A stretch of DNA of 64,000 nucleotides from Taudactylus pleione (Eukaryota > Chordata > Amphibia > Anura > Myobatrachidae): contig JAUIMM010001265.1 of NCBI GenBank assembly GCA_031769625.1, positions 1 to 64,000 on the forward strand, in the 5' to 3' direction. Below the pieces are notes generated by a model. It was not told where the DNA came from and ran no database searches. It saw only the letters and a list, made by a program, of their open reading frames with translations. The position numbers and the translations under genes were made by a program. Of this stretch, positions 47,343 through 60,400 are shown piece by piece (positions within the stretch are counted from its first letter, which is position 1; the number at the start of each line of letters is the position of its first letter).

Positions 47343-48385
47343 GGTCCGGGGCTTACGTAAATTTTCATATGGGTAAATATATTTCTGGTGAGTTGTGTCA
47401 AAATTAAGCACCGAAATCAACTTCTGTCACCTCAGCAAATCATTTTTAAGATGTACCAAAAGTTTTAAGCCGAATTTGGGGATTTTTGAAAAAAAAAATT
47501 TGGGCCGATTTTTAAGGTCCGGGGCTTACGTAAATTTTCATATGGGTAAATGTATTTCTTGTGAGTTGTGTCAAAATTAAGCACCAAAATCAACTTCTGT
47601 CACCGCAGCAAATCTTTTTTAAATTGTACCAAAAGTTTTAAGCAGAATTTGGGGAACTTTGAAAAGAAAAAATTTTGGTTGATTTTTAAGCTCCGGGGCT
47701 TACGTAAATTTTCATATGGGTAAATATATTTCTGGTGAGTTGTGTCAAAATTAAGCACCAAAATCAACTTCTGTCACCGCAGCAAATCTTTCTTAAGTTG
47801 TACCAAAAGTTTTAAGCAGAATTTGGGGATTTTTGAAAAAAAAAATTTTGGCCCGATTTTAAAGGTCCGGGGCTTACGTAAATTTCCATATGGGTAAATA
47901 TATTTAAGGTGAGTTGTGTCAAAATTAAGCACCAAAATCAACTTCTGTCACCGCAGCAAATCTTTTTTATGTTGTACCAAAAGTTTTAAGCAGAATTTGG
48001 GGATTTTTGAAAAAAAAAAATTTGGGCCGATTTTTAAGGTCCGGGGCTTACGTAAATTTTCATACGGGTAAATGTATTTCTGGTGAGTTTTGTCAAAATT
48101 AAGCACCAAAATCATCTTCTGTCACCGCAGCAAATCTTTTTTAAAATGTACCAAAAGTTTTAAGCAGAATTTGGGGATTTTTGAAATATAAAAATTTGGG
48201 CCGATTTTTAAGGTCCGGGGCATACGTAAATTTTCATATGGGTAAATAAATTTCTGGTGAGTGGTGTCGAAATTAAGCACCAAAATCAACTTCTGTCACC
48301 ACAGCAAATCTATTTTAAGTTGTACCAAAAGTTTTAAGCAGAATTTGGGGATTTTTGGAAAAAAAAATTTTGGCCCGATTTTTAA

Positions 48386-48559
48386 GGTCCGGGGCTTACG
48401 TAAATTTTCATACGGGTAAATGTATTTCTGGTGAGTTGTGTCAAAATTAAGCACCAAAATCAACTTCTGTCACCGCAGCAAATCTTTTTTAAGTTGTACC
48501 AAAAGTTTTAAGCAGAATTTGGGGATTTTTGAAAAATAAAAATTTGGGCCGATTTTTAA
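48386..48559 (+). repeat. Chimeric monomer 7/10
   Basis: It follows type 6 and starts as a type 7 would, but has ACCAAAAG and the AAATAAAAATTTGGGCCG tail of type 10, and leads to type 11. The left parent cannot be fixed because types 7, 13 and 22 look alike there. Confidence 0.7.
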
Positions 48560-48733
48560 GGTCCGGGGCTTACGTAAATTTTCATATGGGTAAATAAAAT
48601 TCTGGTGAGTGGTGTCGAAATTAAGCACCAAAATCAACTTCTGTCACCACAGCAAATCTTTTTTAAGTTGTACCAAAAGTTTTAAGCAGAATTTGGGGAA
48701 CTTTGAAAAGAAAAAATTTTGGTTGATTTTTAA
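48560..48733 (+). repeat. Chimeric monomer 11/2
   Basis: It begins as type 11 (TAAATAAAATTC, GGTGTCG, CCACAGC) and ends as type 2 (GGGGAAC, CTTTGAAAAGAAAAAA, GGTTGATT). The next monomer therefore starts GCTCC. A second copy lies near 53785-53957. Confidence 0.85.
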
Positions 48734-48907
48734 GCTCCGGGGCTTACGTAAATTTTCATATGGGTAAATGTATTTCTGGTGAGTTTTGTCAAAATTAAGC
48801 ACCAAAATCATCTTCTGTCACCGCAGCAAATCTTTTTTAAAATGTACCAAAAGTTTTAAGCAGAATTTGGGGATTTTTGAAAAAAAAAAATTTGGGCCGA
48901 TTTTTAA
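48734..48907 (+). repeat. Type 5 variant starting GCTCC
   Basis: It has type 5 marks (GAGTTTTGTC, AAATCATC, TTAAAATG), but its tail is a plain A-run ending TTTGGGCCG, not GAAATATAAAA. It leads to type 12, so it is probably 5 fused to the end of another type. The copy near 53958 keeps the type 5 tail. Confidence 0.75.
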
Positions 48908-49429
48908 GGTCCGGGGCTTACGTAAATTTTCATATGGGTAAATAAATTTCTGGTGAGTGGTGTCGAAATTAAGCACCAAAATCAACTTCTGTCACCACAG
49001 CAAATCTTTTTTAAGTTGTACCAAAAGTTTTAAGCAGACTTTGGGGATTTTTGAAAAAAAAAATTTTGGCCCGATTTTTAAGGTCCGGGGCTTACGTAAA
49101 TTTTCATACGGGTAAATGTATTTCTGGTGAGTTGTGTCAAAATTAAGCACCAAAATCAACTTCTGTCACCACAGCAAATCTTTTTTAAGTTGTACCAAAA
49201 GTTTTAAGCAGAATTTGGGGATTTTTTAAAAAAAAAAATTTTGGCCGATTTTTAAGGTCCTGGGCTTACGTAAATTTTTATACGGGAAAATGTATTTCTG
49301 GTGAGTTGTGTCAAAATCAAGCACCAAAATCAACTTCTGTCACCACAGCAAATCTTTTTTAAGTTGTACCAAAAGTTTTAAGCAGAATTTGGGGATTTTT
49401 GAAAAAAAAAAATTTTGGCCGATTTTTAA

Positions 49430-52400
49430 GGTCCGGGGCTTACGTAAATTTTCATACGGGTAAATGTATTTCTGGTGAGTTTTGTCAAAATTAAGCACCA
49501 AAATCAACTTCTGTCACCGCAGCAAATCTTTTTTAAGTTGTACCAAAAGTTTTAAGCAGAATTTGGGGATTTTTGAAAAATAAAAATTTGGGCTGATTTT
49601 TAAGGTCCGGGGCTTACGTAAATTTTCATATGGGTAAATAAATTTCTGGTGAGTGGTGTCGAAATTAAGCACCAAAATCAACTTCTGTCACCACAGCAAA
49701 TCTTTTTTAAGTTGTACCAAAAGTTTTAAGCAGAATTTGGGGATTTTTGAAAAAAAAAATGTTGGCCTGATTTTTAAGGTCCGGGGCTTACGTAAATTTT
49801 CATACGGGTAAATGTATTTCTGGTGAGTTGTGTCAAAATTAAGCACCAAAATCAACTTCTGTCACCGCAGCAAATCTTTTTTAAGTTGTACCAAAAGTTT
49901 TAAGCAGAATTTGGGGATTTTTGAAAAAAAAAAATTTGGGCCGATTTTTAAGGTCCGGGGCTTACGTAAATTTTCATATGGGTAAATAAATTTCTGGTGA
50001 GTGGTGTCGAAATTAAGCACCAAAATCAACTTCTGTCACCATAGCAAATCTTTTTTAAGTTGTACCAAAAGTTTTAAGCAGAATTTGGGGATTTTGAAAA
50101 AAAAAAATTTGGGCCGATTTTTAAGGTCCGGGGCTTAAGTAAATTTTCATATGGGTAAATAAACTTCTGGTGAGTTGTGTCGAAATTAAGCACCAAAATC
50201 AACTTCTGTCACCACAGCAATCTTTTTTAAGTTGTACCAAAAGTTTTAAGCAGAATTTGGGGATTTTTGAAAAAAAAAATTTTGGCCTGATTTTTAAGGT
50301 CCGGGGCTTACGTAAATTTTCATACGGGTAAATGTATTTCTGGTGAGTTGTGTCAAAATTAAGCACGAAAATCAACTTCTGTCACCGCAGCAAATCTTTT
50401 TTAAGTTGTACGAAAAGTTTTAAGCAGAATTTGAGGAATTTTGGAAAAAAAAAATTTCGGACGATTTTTAAGGTCCGGGGCTTACGTAAATTTTCATATG
50501 GGTAAATATATTTCTGGTGAGTTGTGTCAAAATTAAGCACCGAAATCAACTTCTGTCACCTCAGCAAATCATTTTTAAGATGTACCAAAAGTTTTAAGCC
50601 GAATTTGGGGATTTTTGAAAAAAAAAATTTGGGCCGATTTTTAAGGTCCGGGGCTTACGTAAATTTTCATATGGGTAAATGTATTTCTTGTGAGTTGTGT
50701 CAAAATTAAGCACCAAAATCAACTTCTGTCACTGCAGCAAATCTTTTTTAAATTGTACCAAAAGTTTTAAGCAGAATTTGGGGAACTTTGAAAAGAAAAA
50801 ATTTTGGTTGATTTTTAAGCTCCGGGGCTTACGTAAATTTTCATATGGGTAAATATATTTCTGGTGAGTTGTGTCAAAATTAAGCACCAAAATCAACTTC
50901 TGTCACCGCAGCAAATCTTTCTTAAGTTGTACCAAAAGTTTTAAGCAGAATTTGGGGATTTTTGAAAAAAAAAATTTTGGCCCGATTTTAAAGGTCCGGG
51001 GCTTACGTAAATTTCCATACGGGTAAATATATTTAAGGTGAGTTGTGTCAAAATTAAGCACCAAAATCAACTTCTGTCACCGCAGCAAATCTTTTTTATG
51101 TTGTACCAAAAGTTTTAAGCAGAATTTGGGGATTTTTGAAAAAAAAAAATTTGGCCGATTTTTAAGGTCCGGGGCTTACGTAAATTTTCATACGGGTAAA
51201 TGTATTTCTGGTGAGTTTTGTCAAAATTAAGCACCAAAATCAACTTCTGTCACCGCAGCAAATCTTTTTTAAGTTGTACCAAAAGTTTTAAGCAGAATTT
51301 GGGGATTTTTGAAAAATAAAAATTTGGGCTGATTTTTAAGGTCCGGGGCTTACGTAAATTTTCATATGGGTAAATAAATTTCTGGTGAGTGGTGTCGAAA
51401 TTAAGCACCAAAATCAACTTCTGTCACCACAGCAAATCTTTTTTAAGTTGTACCAAAAGTTTTAAGCAGAATTTGGGGATTTTTGAAAAAAAAAATGTTG
51501 GCCTGATTTTTAAGGTCCGGGGCTTACGTAAATTTTCATACGGGTAAATGTATTTCTGGTGAGTTGTGTCAAAATTAAGCACCAAAATCAACTTCTGTCA
51601 CCGCAGCAAATCTTTTTTAAGTTGTACCAAAAGTTTTAAGCAGAATTTGGGGATTTTTGAAAAAAAAAATTGGGGCCGATTTTTAAGGTCCGGGGCTTAC
51701 GTAAATTTTCATATGGGTAAATAAATTTCTGGTGAGTGGTGTCGAAATTAAGCACCAAAATCAACTTCTGTCACCACAGCAAATCTTTTTTAAGTTGTAC
51801 CAAAAGTTTTAAGCAGAATTTGGGGATTTTTGAAAAAAAAAAATTTGGGCCGATTTTTAAGGTCCGGGGCTTAAGTAAATTTTCATATGGGTAAATAAAC
51901 TTCTGGTGAGTTGTGTCAAAATTAAGCACGAAAATCAACTTCTGTCACCGCAGCAAATCTTTTTTAAGTTGTACGAAAAGTTTTAAGCAGAATTTGAGGA
52001 ATTTTGGAAAAAAAAAATTTCGGACGATTTTTAAGGTCCGGGGCTTACGTAAATTTTCATATGGGTAAATATATTTCTGGTGAGTTGTGTCAAAATTAAG
52101 CACCGAAATCAACTTCTGTCACCTCAGCAAATCATTTTTAAGATGTACCAAAAGTTTTAAGCCGAATTTGGGGATTTTTGAAAAAAAAAATTTGGGCCGA
52201 TTTTTAAGGTCCGGGGCTTACGTAAATTTTCATATGGGTAAATGTATTTCTTGTGAGTTGTGTCAAAATTAAGCACCAAAATCAACTTCTGTCACCGCAG
52301 CAAATCTTTTTTAAATTGTACCAAAAGTTTTAAGCAGAATTTGGGGAACTTTGAAAAGAAAAAATTTTGGTTGATTTTTAAGCTCCGGGGCTTACGTAAA

Positions 52401-53077
52401 TTTTCATATGGGTAAATATATTTCTGGTGAGTTGTGTCAAAATTAAGCACCAAAATCAACTTCTGTCACCGCAGCAAATCTTTCTTAAGTTGTACCAAAA
52501 GTTTTAAGCAGAATTTGGGGATTTTTGAAAAAAAAAATTTTGGCCCGATTTTAAAGGTCCGGGGCTTACGTAAATTTCCATACGGGTAAATATATTTAAG
52601 GTGAGTTGTGTCAAAATTAAGCACCAAAATCAACTTCTGTCACCGCAGCAAATCTTTTTTATGTTGTACCAAAAGTTTTAAGCAGAATTTGGGGATTTTT
52701 GAAAAAAAAAAATTTGGGCCGATTTTTAAGGTCCGGGGCTTACGTAAATTTTCATACGGGTAAATGTATTTCTGGTGAGTTTTGTCAAAATTAAGCACCA
52801 AAATCATCTTCTGTCACCGCAGCAAATCTTTTTTAAAATGTACCAAAAGTTTTAAGCAGAATTTGGGGATTTTTGAAATATAAAAATTTGGGCCGATTTT
52901 TAAGGTCCGGGGCATACGTAAATTTTCATATGGGTAAATAAATTTCTGGTGAGTGGTGTCGAAATTAAGCACCAAAATCAACTTCTGTCACCACAGCAAA
53001 TCTATTTTAAGTTGTACCAAAAGTTTTAAGCAGAATTTGGGGATTTTTGGAAAAAAAAATTTTGGCCCGATTTTTAA
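49430..53077 (+). repeat. Segmental duplicate of 44735-48385 (offset ~4.69 kb)
   Basis: Order 20-25, 1, 2, 3, 4/19, 20-23, 24/25, 1-6 is repeated with both chimeras and CACTGCAGC in type 2. The copies separate in the monomer after type 6 (48386 against 53078). Confidence 0.87.
50472..52034 (+). repeat. HOR block o: 9 monomers, copy of block m
   Basis: Type order: 1, 2, 3, 4/19 chimera, 20-23, 24/25 chimera, a copy of block m about 4693 bp further on. Both copies have CACTGCAGC in type 2 (46037 and 50730 regions). The type 22 here ends TTGGGGCCG. Confidence 0.86.
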
Positions 53078-56000
53078 GGTCCGGGGCTTACGTAAATTTT
53101 CATACGGGTAAATGTATTTCTGGTGAGTTGTGTCAAAATTAAGCACCAAAATCAACTTCTGTCACCGCAGCAAATCTTTTTTAAGTTGTACCAATAGTTT
53201 TAAGCAGAATTTGGGGATTTATGAAAAAAAAAAAAATTTTGGCCAATTTTTAAGGTCCGGGGCTTACGTAAATTTTCATACACAGGTAAATATATTTCTG
53301 GTGAGTTGTGTCAAAATTAAGCACCAAAATCAACTTGTGTCACCGCAGCAAATCTTTTTTAAGTTGTACCAAAATTTTTAAGCAGAATTTGGGGAATTTT
53401 GAAAAAAAAAATTTTTTAGCCGATTTTTAAGGTCCGTGGCTTACGTAAATTTTCATATGGGTAAATATATTTCTGGTGAGTTGTGTCAAAATTAAGCACC
53501 AATATCAACTTCTGTCACCGCAGCAAATCTTTTTTAAGTTGTACCTAAAGTTTTAAGCAGAATTTGGGGATTATTGAAAATAAAAATTTTTGGCCGATTT
53601 TTAAGGTCCGGGGCTTACGTAAATTTTCATACGGGTAAATGTATTTCTGGTGAGTTTTGTCAAAATTAAGCACCAAAATCAACTTCTGTCACCGCAGCAA
53701 ATCTTTTTTAAGTTGTACCAAAAGTTTTAAGCAGAATTTGGGGATTTTTGAAAAATAAAAATTTGGGCCGATTTTTAAGGTCCGGGGCTTACGTAAATTT
53801 TCATATGGGTAAATAAAATTCTGGTGAGTGGTGTCGAAATTAAGCACCAAAATCAACTTCTGTCACCACAGCAAATCTTTTTTAAGTTGTACCAAAAGTT
53901 TTAAGCAGAATTTGGGGAACTTTGAAAAGAAAAAATTTTGGTTGATTTTTAAGCTCCGGGGCTTACGTAAATTTTCATATGGGTAAATGTATTTCTGGTG
54001 AGTTTTGTCAAAATTAAGCACCAAAATCATCTTCTGTCACCGCAGCAAATCTTTTTTAAAATGTACCAAAAGTTTTAAGCAGATTTTGGGGATTTTTGAA
54101 ATATAAAAATTTGGGCCGATTTTTAAGGTCCGGGGCATACGTAAATTTTCATATGGGTAAATAAATTTCTGGTGAGTGGTGTCGAAATTAAGCACCAAAA
54201 TCAACTTCTGTCACCACAGCAAATCTATTTTAAGTTGTACCAAAAGTTTTAAGCAGAATTTGGGGATTTTTGGAAAAAAAAATTTTGGCCCGATTTTTAA
54301 GGTCCGGGGCTTACGTAAATTTTCATACGGGTAAATGTATTTCTGGTGAGTTGTGTCAAAATTAAGCACCAAAATCAACTTCTGTCACCGCAGCAAATCT
54401 TTTTTAAGTTGTACCAAAAGTTTTAAGCAGAATTTGGGGATTTTTGAAAAAAAAAAATTTTGGCCAATTTTTAAGGTCCGGGGCTTACGTAAATTTTCAT
54501 ACAGGTAAATATATTTCTGGTGAGTTGTGTCAAAATTAAGCACCAAAATCAACTTCTGTCACCGCAGCAAATCTTTTTTAAGTTGTACCAAAATTTTTAA
54601 GCAGAATTTGGGGAATTTTGAAAAAAAAAAATTTTTTAGCCGATTTTTAAGGTCCGGGGCTTACGTTAATTTTCATACGGGTAAATATATTTCTGGTGAG
54701 TTGTGTCAAAATTAAGCACCAATATCAACTTCTGTCACCGCAGCAAATCTTTTTTAAGTTGTACCTAAAGTTTTAAGCAGAATTTGGGGATTATTGAAAA
54801 AAAAAAATTTTGGCCGATTTTTAAGGTCCGGGGCTTACGTAAATTTTCATACGGGTAAATGTATTTCTGGTGAGTTTTGTCAAAATTAAGCACCAAAATC
54901 AACTTCTGTCACCGCAGCAAATCTTTTTTAAGTTGTACCAAAAGTTTTAAGCAGAATTTGGGGATTTTTGAAAAATAAAAATTTGGGCCGATTTTTAAGG
55001 TCCGGGGCTTACGTAAATTTTCATATGGGTAAATAAAATTCTGGTGAGTGGTGTCGAAATTAAGCACCAAATCAACTTCTGTCACCACAGCAAATCTTTT
55101 TTAAGTTGTACCAAAAGTTTTAAGCAGAATTTGGGGATTTTTGAAAAAAAAAATTTTGGCCTGATTTTTAAGGTCCGGGGCTTACGTAAATTTTCATATG
55201 GGTAAATGTATTTCTGGTGAGTTGTGTCAAAATTAAGCACCAAAATCAACTTCTGTCACCGCAGCAAATCTTTTTTAAGTTGTACCAAAAGTTTTAAGCA
55301 GAATTTGGGGATTTTTGAAAAAAAAAAATTTGGGCCGATTTTTAAGGTCCGGGGCTTACGTAAATTTTCATATGGGTAAATAAATTTCTGGTGAGTGGTG
55401 TCGAAATTAAGCACCAAAATCAACTTCTGTCACCACAGCAAATCTTTTTTAAGTTGTACCAAAAGTTTTAAGCAGACTTTGGGGATTTTTGAAAAAAAAA
55501 ATTTTGGCCCGATTTTTAAGGTCCGGGGCTTACGTAAATTTTCATACGGGTAAATGTATTTCTGGTGAGTTGTGTCAAAATTAAGCACCAAAATCAACTT
55601 CTGTCACCACAGCAAATCTTTTTTAAGTTGTACCAAAAGTTTTAAGCAGAATTTGGGGATTTTTAAAAAAAAAAAATTTTGGCCGATTTTTAAGGTCCTG
55701 GGCTTACGTAAATTTTTATACGGGAAAATGTATTTCTGGTGAGTTGTGTCAAAATCAAGCACCAAAATCAACTTCTGTCACCACAGCAAATCTTTTTTAA
55801 GTTGTACCAAAAGTTTTAAGCAGAATTTGGGGATTTTTGAAAAATAAAAATTTGGGCCGATTTTTAAGGTCCAGGGCTTACGTAAATTTTCATATGGGTA
55901 AATATATTTCTGGTGAGTTGTGTCAAAATTAAGCACCAAAATCAACTTCTGTCACCGCAGCAAATCTTTTTTAAGTTGTACCAAAAGTTTTAAGCAGAAT

Positions 56001-57260
56001 TTGGGGATTTTTGAAAAAAAAAAATTTGGGCCAATTTTTAAGGTCCGGGGCTTAAGTAAATTTTCATATGGGTAAATAAACTTCTGGTGAGTGGTGTCGA
56101 AATTAAGCACCAAAATCAACTTCTGTCACCACAGCAAATCTTTTTTAAGTTGTACCAAAAGTTTTAAGCAGAATTTGGGGATTTTTGAAAAAAAAAAAAA
56201 TTTTGGCCCGATTTTTAAGGTCCGGGGCTTACGTAAATTTTCATACGGGTAAATATATTTCTGGTGAGTTGTGTCAAAATTAAACACCAAAATCAACTTC
56301 TGTCACCGCAGCAAATCTTTTTAAGTTGTACCAAAAGTTTTAAGCAGAATTTGGGGATTTTTGAAAAAAAAAATTTTGGCCGATTTTTAAAGTCCGGGGC
56401 TTACGTAAATTTTCATACGGGTAAATGTATTTCTGGTGAGTTTTGTCAAAATTAAGCACCAAAATCAACTTCTGTCACCGCAGCAAATCTTTTTTAAGTT
56501 GTACCAAAAGTTTTAAGCAGAATTTGGGGATTTTTGAAAAATAAAAATTTGGGCTGATTTTTAAGGTCCGGGGCTTACGTAAATTTTCATATGGGTAAAT
56601 AAATTTCTGGTGAGTGGTGTCGAAATTAAGCACCAAAATCAACTTCTGTCACCACAGCAAATCTTTTTTAAGTTGTACCAAAAGTTTTAAGCAGAATTTG
56701 GGGATTTTTGAAAAAAAAAATGTTGGCCTGATTTTTAAGGTCCGGAGCTTACGTAAATTTTCATACGGGTAAATGTATTTCTGGTGAGTTGTGTCAAAAT
56801 TAAGCACCAAAATCAACTTCTGTCACCGCAGCAAATCTTTTTTAAGTTGTACCAAAAGTTTTAAGCAGAATTTGGGGATTTTTGAAAAAAAAAAATTTGG
56901 GCCGATTTTTAAGGTCCGGGGCTTACGTAAATTTTCATATGGGTAAATAAATTTCTGGTGAGTGGTGTCGAAATTAAGCACCAAAATCAACTTCTGTCAC
57001 CACAGCAAATCTTTTTTAAGTTGTACCAAAAGTTTTAAGCAGAATTTGGGGATTTTTGAAAAAAAAAAATTTGGGCCGATTTTTAAGGTCCGGGGCTTAA
57101 GTAAATTTTCATATGGGTAAATAAACTTCTGGTGAGTTGTGTCGAAATTAAGCACCAAAATCAACTTCTGTCACCACAGCAAATCTTTTTTAAGTTGTAC
57201 CAAAAGTTTTAAGCAGAATTTGGGGATTTTTGAAAAAAAAAATTTTGGCCCGATTTTTAA
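52035..57260 (+). repeat. HOR block p: 30 monomers
   Basis: Type order: 1-10, 11/2 chimera, 5-11, 22, 12, 13, 14, 15/17 chimera (55868-56041), 18-24. The first type 8 has a two-base insertion (CATACACAGG near 53280). The second type 7 (54301 onward) lacks the CCAATAG mark, so it may be a further chimera. Small private changes include ACGTTAAT near 54666 and TAAACACC near 56283. Confidence 0.82.
55868..56041 (+). repeat. Chimeric monomer 15/17
   Basis: It starts GGTCCAGGGC with TAAATATATTT (type 15) and ends GGGCCAATT (type 17), followed by type 18. Type 16 is lost. Confidence 0.84.
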
Positions 57261-57433
57261 GGTCCGGGGCTTACGTAAATTTTCATACGGGTAAATGTAT
57301 TTCTGGTGAGTTGTGTCAAAATTAAGCACGAAAATCAACTTCTGTCACCGCAGCAAATCATTTTTAAGATGTACCAAAAGTTTTAAGCCGAATTTGGGGA
57401 TTTTTGAAAAAAAAAATTTGGGCCGATTTTTAA
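57261..57433 (+). repeat. Chimeric monomer 25/1
   Basis: The left part is type 25 (CATACGGG, CACGAAAATC, CCGCAGC). From AAATCATTTTTAAGATG onward it is type 1, including AAGCCGAATTTGG. It stands in for both at the head of this block. Confidence 0.86.
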
Positions 57434-60400
57434 GGTCCGGGGCTTACGTAAATTTTCATATGGGTAAATGTATTTCTTGTGAGTTGTGTCAAAATTAAGC
57501 ACCAAAATCAACTTCTGTCACCGCAGCAAATCTTTTTTAAGTTGTACCAAAAGTTTTAAGCAGAATTTGGGGAACTTTGAAAAGAAAAAATTTTGGTTGA
57601 TTTTTAAGCTCCGGGGCTTACGTAAATTTTCATATGGGTAAATATATTTCTGGTGAGTTGTGTCAAAATTAAGCACCAAAATCAACTTCTGTCACCGCAG
57701 CAAATCTTTCTTAAGTTGTACCAAAAGTTTTAAGCAGAATTTGGGGATTTTTGAAAAAAAAAATTTTGGCCCGATTTTAAAGGTCCGGGGCTTACGTAAA
57801 TTTTCATACGGGTAAATATATTTAAGGTGAGTTGTGTCAAAATTAAGCACCAAAATCAACTTCTGTCACCGCAGCAAATCTTTTTTATGTTGTACCAAAA
57901 GTTTTAAGCAGAATTTGGGGATTTTTGAAAAAAAAAAATTTGGGCCGATTTTTAAGGTCCGGGGCTTACGTAAATTTTCATACGGGTAAATGTATTTCTG
58001 GTGAGTTTTGTCAAAATTAAGCACCAAAATCATCTTCTGTCACCGCAGCAAATCTTTTTTAAAATGTACCAAAAGTTTTAAGCAGAATTTGGGGATTTTT
58101 GAAATATAAAAATTTGGGCCGATTTTTAAGGTCCGGGGCATACGTAAATTTTCATATGGGTAAATAAATTTCTGGTGAGTGGTGTCGAAATTAAGCACCA
58201 AAATCAACTTCTGTCACCACAGCAAATCTATTTTAAGTTGTACCAAAAGTTTTAAGCAGAATTTGGGGATTTTTGGAAAAAAAAATTTTGGCCCGATTTT
58301 TAAGGTCCGGGGCTTACGTAAATTTTCATACGGGTAAATGTATTTCTGGTGAGTTGTGTCAAAATTAAGCACCAAAATCAACTTCTGTCACCGCAGCAAA
58401 TCTTTTTTAAGTTGTACCAATAGTTTTAAGCAGAATTTGGGGATTTTTGAAAAAAAAAAAATTTTGGCCAATTTTTAAGGTCCGGGGCTTACGTAAATTT
58501 TCATACAGGTAAATATATTTCTGGTGAGTTGTGTCAAAATTAAGCACCAAAATCAACTTCTGTCACCGCAGCAAATCTTTTTTAAGTTGTACCAAAATTT
58601 TTAAGCAGAATTTGGGGAATTTTGAAAAAAAAAATTTTTTTAGCCGATTTTTAAGGTCCGGGGCTTACGTAAATTTTCATACGGGTAAATATATTTCTGG
58701 TGAGTTGTGTCAAAATTAAGCACCAATATCAACTTCTGTCACCGCAGCAAATCTTTTTTAAGTTGTACCTAAAGTTTTAAGCAGAATTTGGGGATTATTG
58801 AAAAAAAAAAAATTTTGGCCGATTTTTAAGGTCCGGGGCTTACGTAAATTTTCATACGGGTAAATGTATTTCTGGTGAGTTTTGTCAAAATTAAGCACCA
58901 AAATCAACTTCTGTCACCGCAGCAAATCTTTTTTAAGTTGTACCAAAAGTTTTAAGCAGAATTTGGGGATTTTTGAAAAAAAAAAATTTGGGCCGATTTT
59001 TAAGGTCCGGGGCTTACGTAAATTTTCATATGGGTAAATAAATTTCTGGTTAGTGGTGTCGAAATTAAGCACCAAAATCAACTTCTGTCACCACAGCAAA
59101 TCTTTTTTAAGTTGTACCAAAAGTTTTAAGCAGACTTTGGGGATTTTTGAAAAAAAAAATTTTGGCCCGATTTTTAAGGTCCGGGGCTTACGTAAATTTT
59201 CATACGGGTAAATGTATTTCTGGTGAGTTGTGTCAAAATTAAGCACCAAAATCAACTTCTGTCACCGCAGCAAATCTTTTTTAAGTTGTACCAAAAGTTT
59301 TAAGCAGAATTTGGGGATTTTTGAAAAAAAACATTTTCGCCGATTTTTAAGGTCCTGGGCTTACGTAAATTTTTATACGGGAAAATGTATTTCTGGTGAG
59401 TTGTGTCAAAATCAAGCACCAAAATCAACTTCTGTCACCACAGCAAATCTTTTTTAAGTTGTACCAAAAGTTTTAAGCAGAATTTGGGGATTTTTGAAAA
59501 ATAAAAATTTGGGCCGATTTTTAAGGTCCAGGGCTTACGTAAATTTTCATATGGGTAAATATATTTCTGGTGAGTTGTGTCAAAATTAAGCACCAAAATC
59601 AACTTCTGTCACCGCAGCAAATCTTTTTTAAGTTGTACCAAAAGTTTTAAGCAGAATTTGGGGATTTTTGAAAAAAAAAAATTTTGGCCGATTTTTAAGG
59701 TCCGGGGCTTACGTAAATTTTCATACGGGTAAATGTATTTCTGGTGAGTTGTGTCAAAATCAAGCACCAAAATCAACTTCTGTCACCGCAGCAAATCTTT
59801 TTTAAGTTGTACCAAATGTTTTAAGCAGAATTTGGGGATTTTTGAAAAAAAAAATTTGGGCCGATTTTTAAGGTCCGGGGCTTACGTAAATTTTCATATG
59901 GGTAAATAAATTTCTGGTGAGTGGTGTCGAAATTAAGCACCAAAATCAACTTTTGTCACCGCAGCAAATCTTTTTTAAGTTGTACCAAAAGTTTTAAGCA
60001 GAATTTGGGGATTTTTGAAAAAAAAAAAATTGGGCCAATTTTTAAGGTCCGGGGCTTAAGTAAATTTTCATATGGGTAAATAAACTTCTGGTGAGTGGTG
60101 TCGAAATTAAGCACCAAAATCAACTTCTGTCACCACAGCAAATCTTTTTTAAGTTGTACCAAAAGTTTTAAGCAGAATTTGGGGATTTTTGAAAAAAAAA
60201 AAAATTTTGGCCCGATTTTTAAGGTCCGGGGCTTACGTAAATTTTCATACGGGTAAATATATTTCTGGTGAGTTGTGTCAAAATTAAGCACCAATATCAA
60301 CTTCTGTCACCGCAGCAAATCTTTTTAAGTTGTACCAAAAGTTTTAAGCAGAATTTGGGGATTTTTGAAAAAAAAAAATTTTGGCAGATTTTTAAAGTCC

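Larger units (their letters stand above)
47343..50471 (+). repeat. HOR block n: 18 monomers
   Basis: Type order: 1-6, 7/10 (or 13/10) chimera, 11/2 chimera, 5 variant, 12, 13, 14/19 chimera, 20-25. The 11/2 chimera ends in the type 2 tail, so the next monomer begins GCTCC like a type 3. Type 23 reads CACCATAGC, and type 24 has lost a base in CAGCAATC near 50220. Confidence 0.82.
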
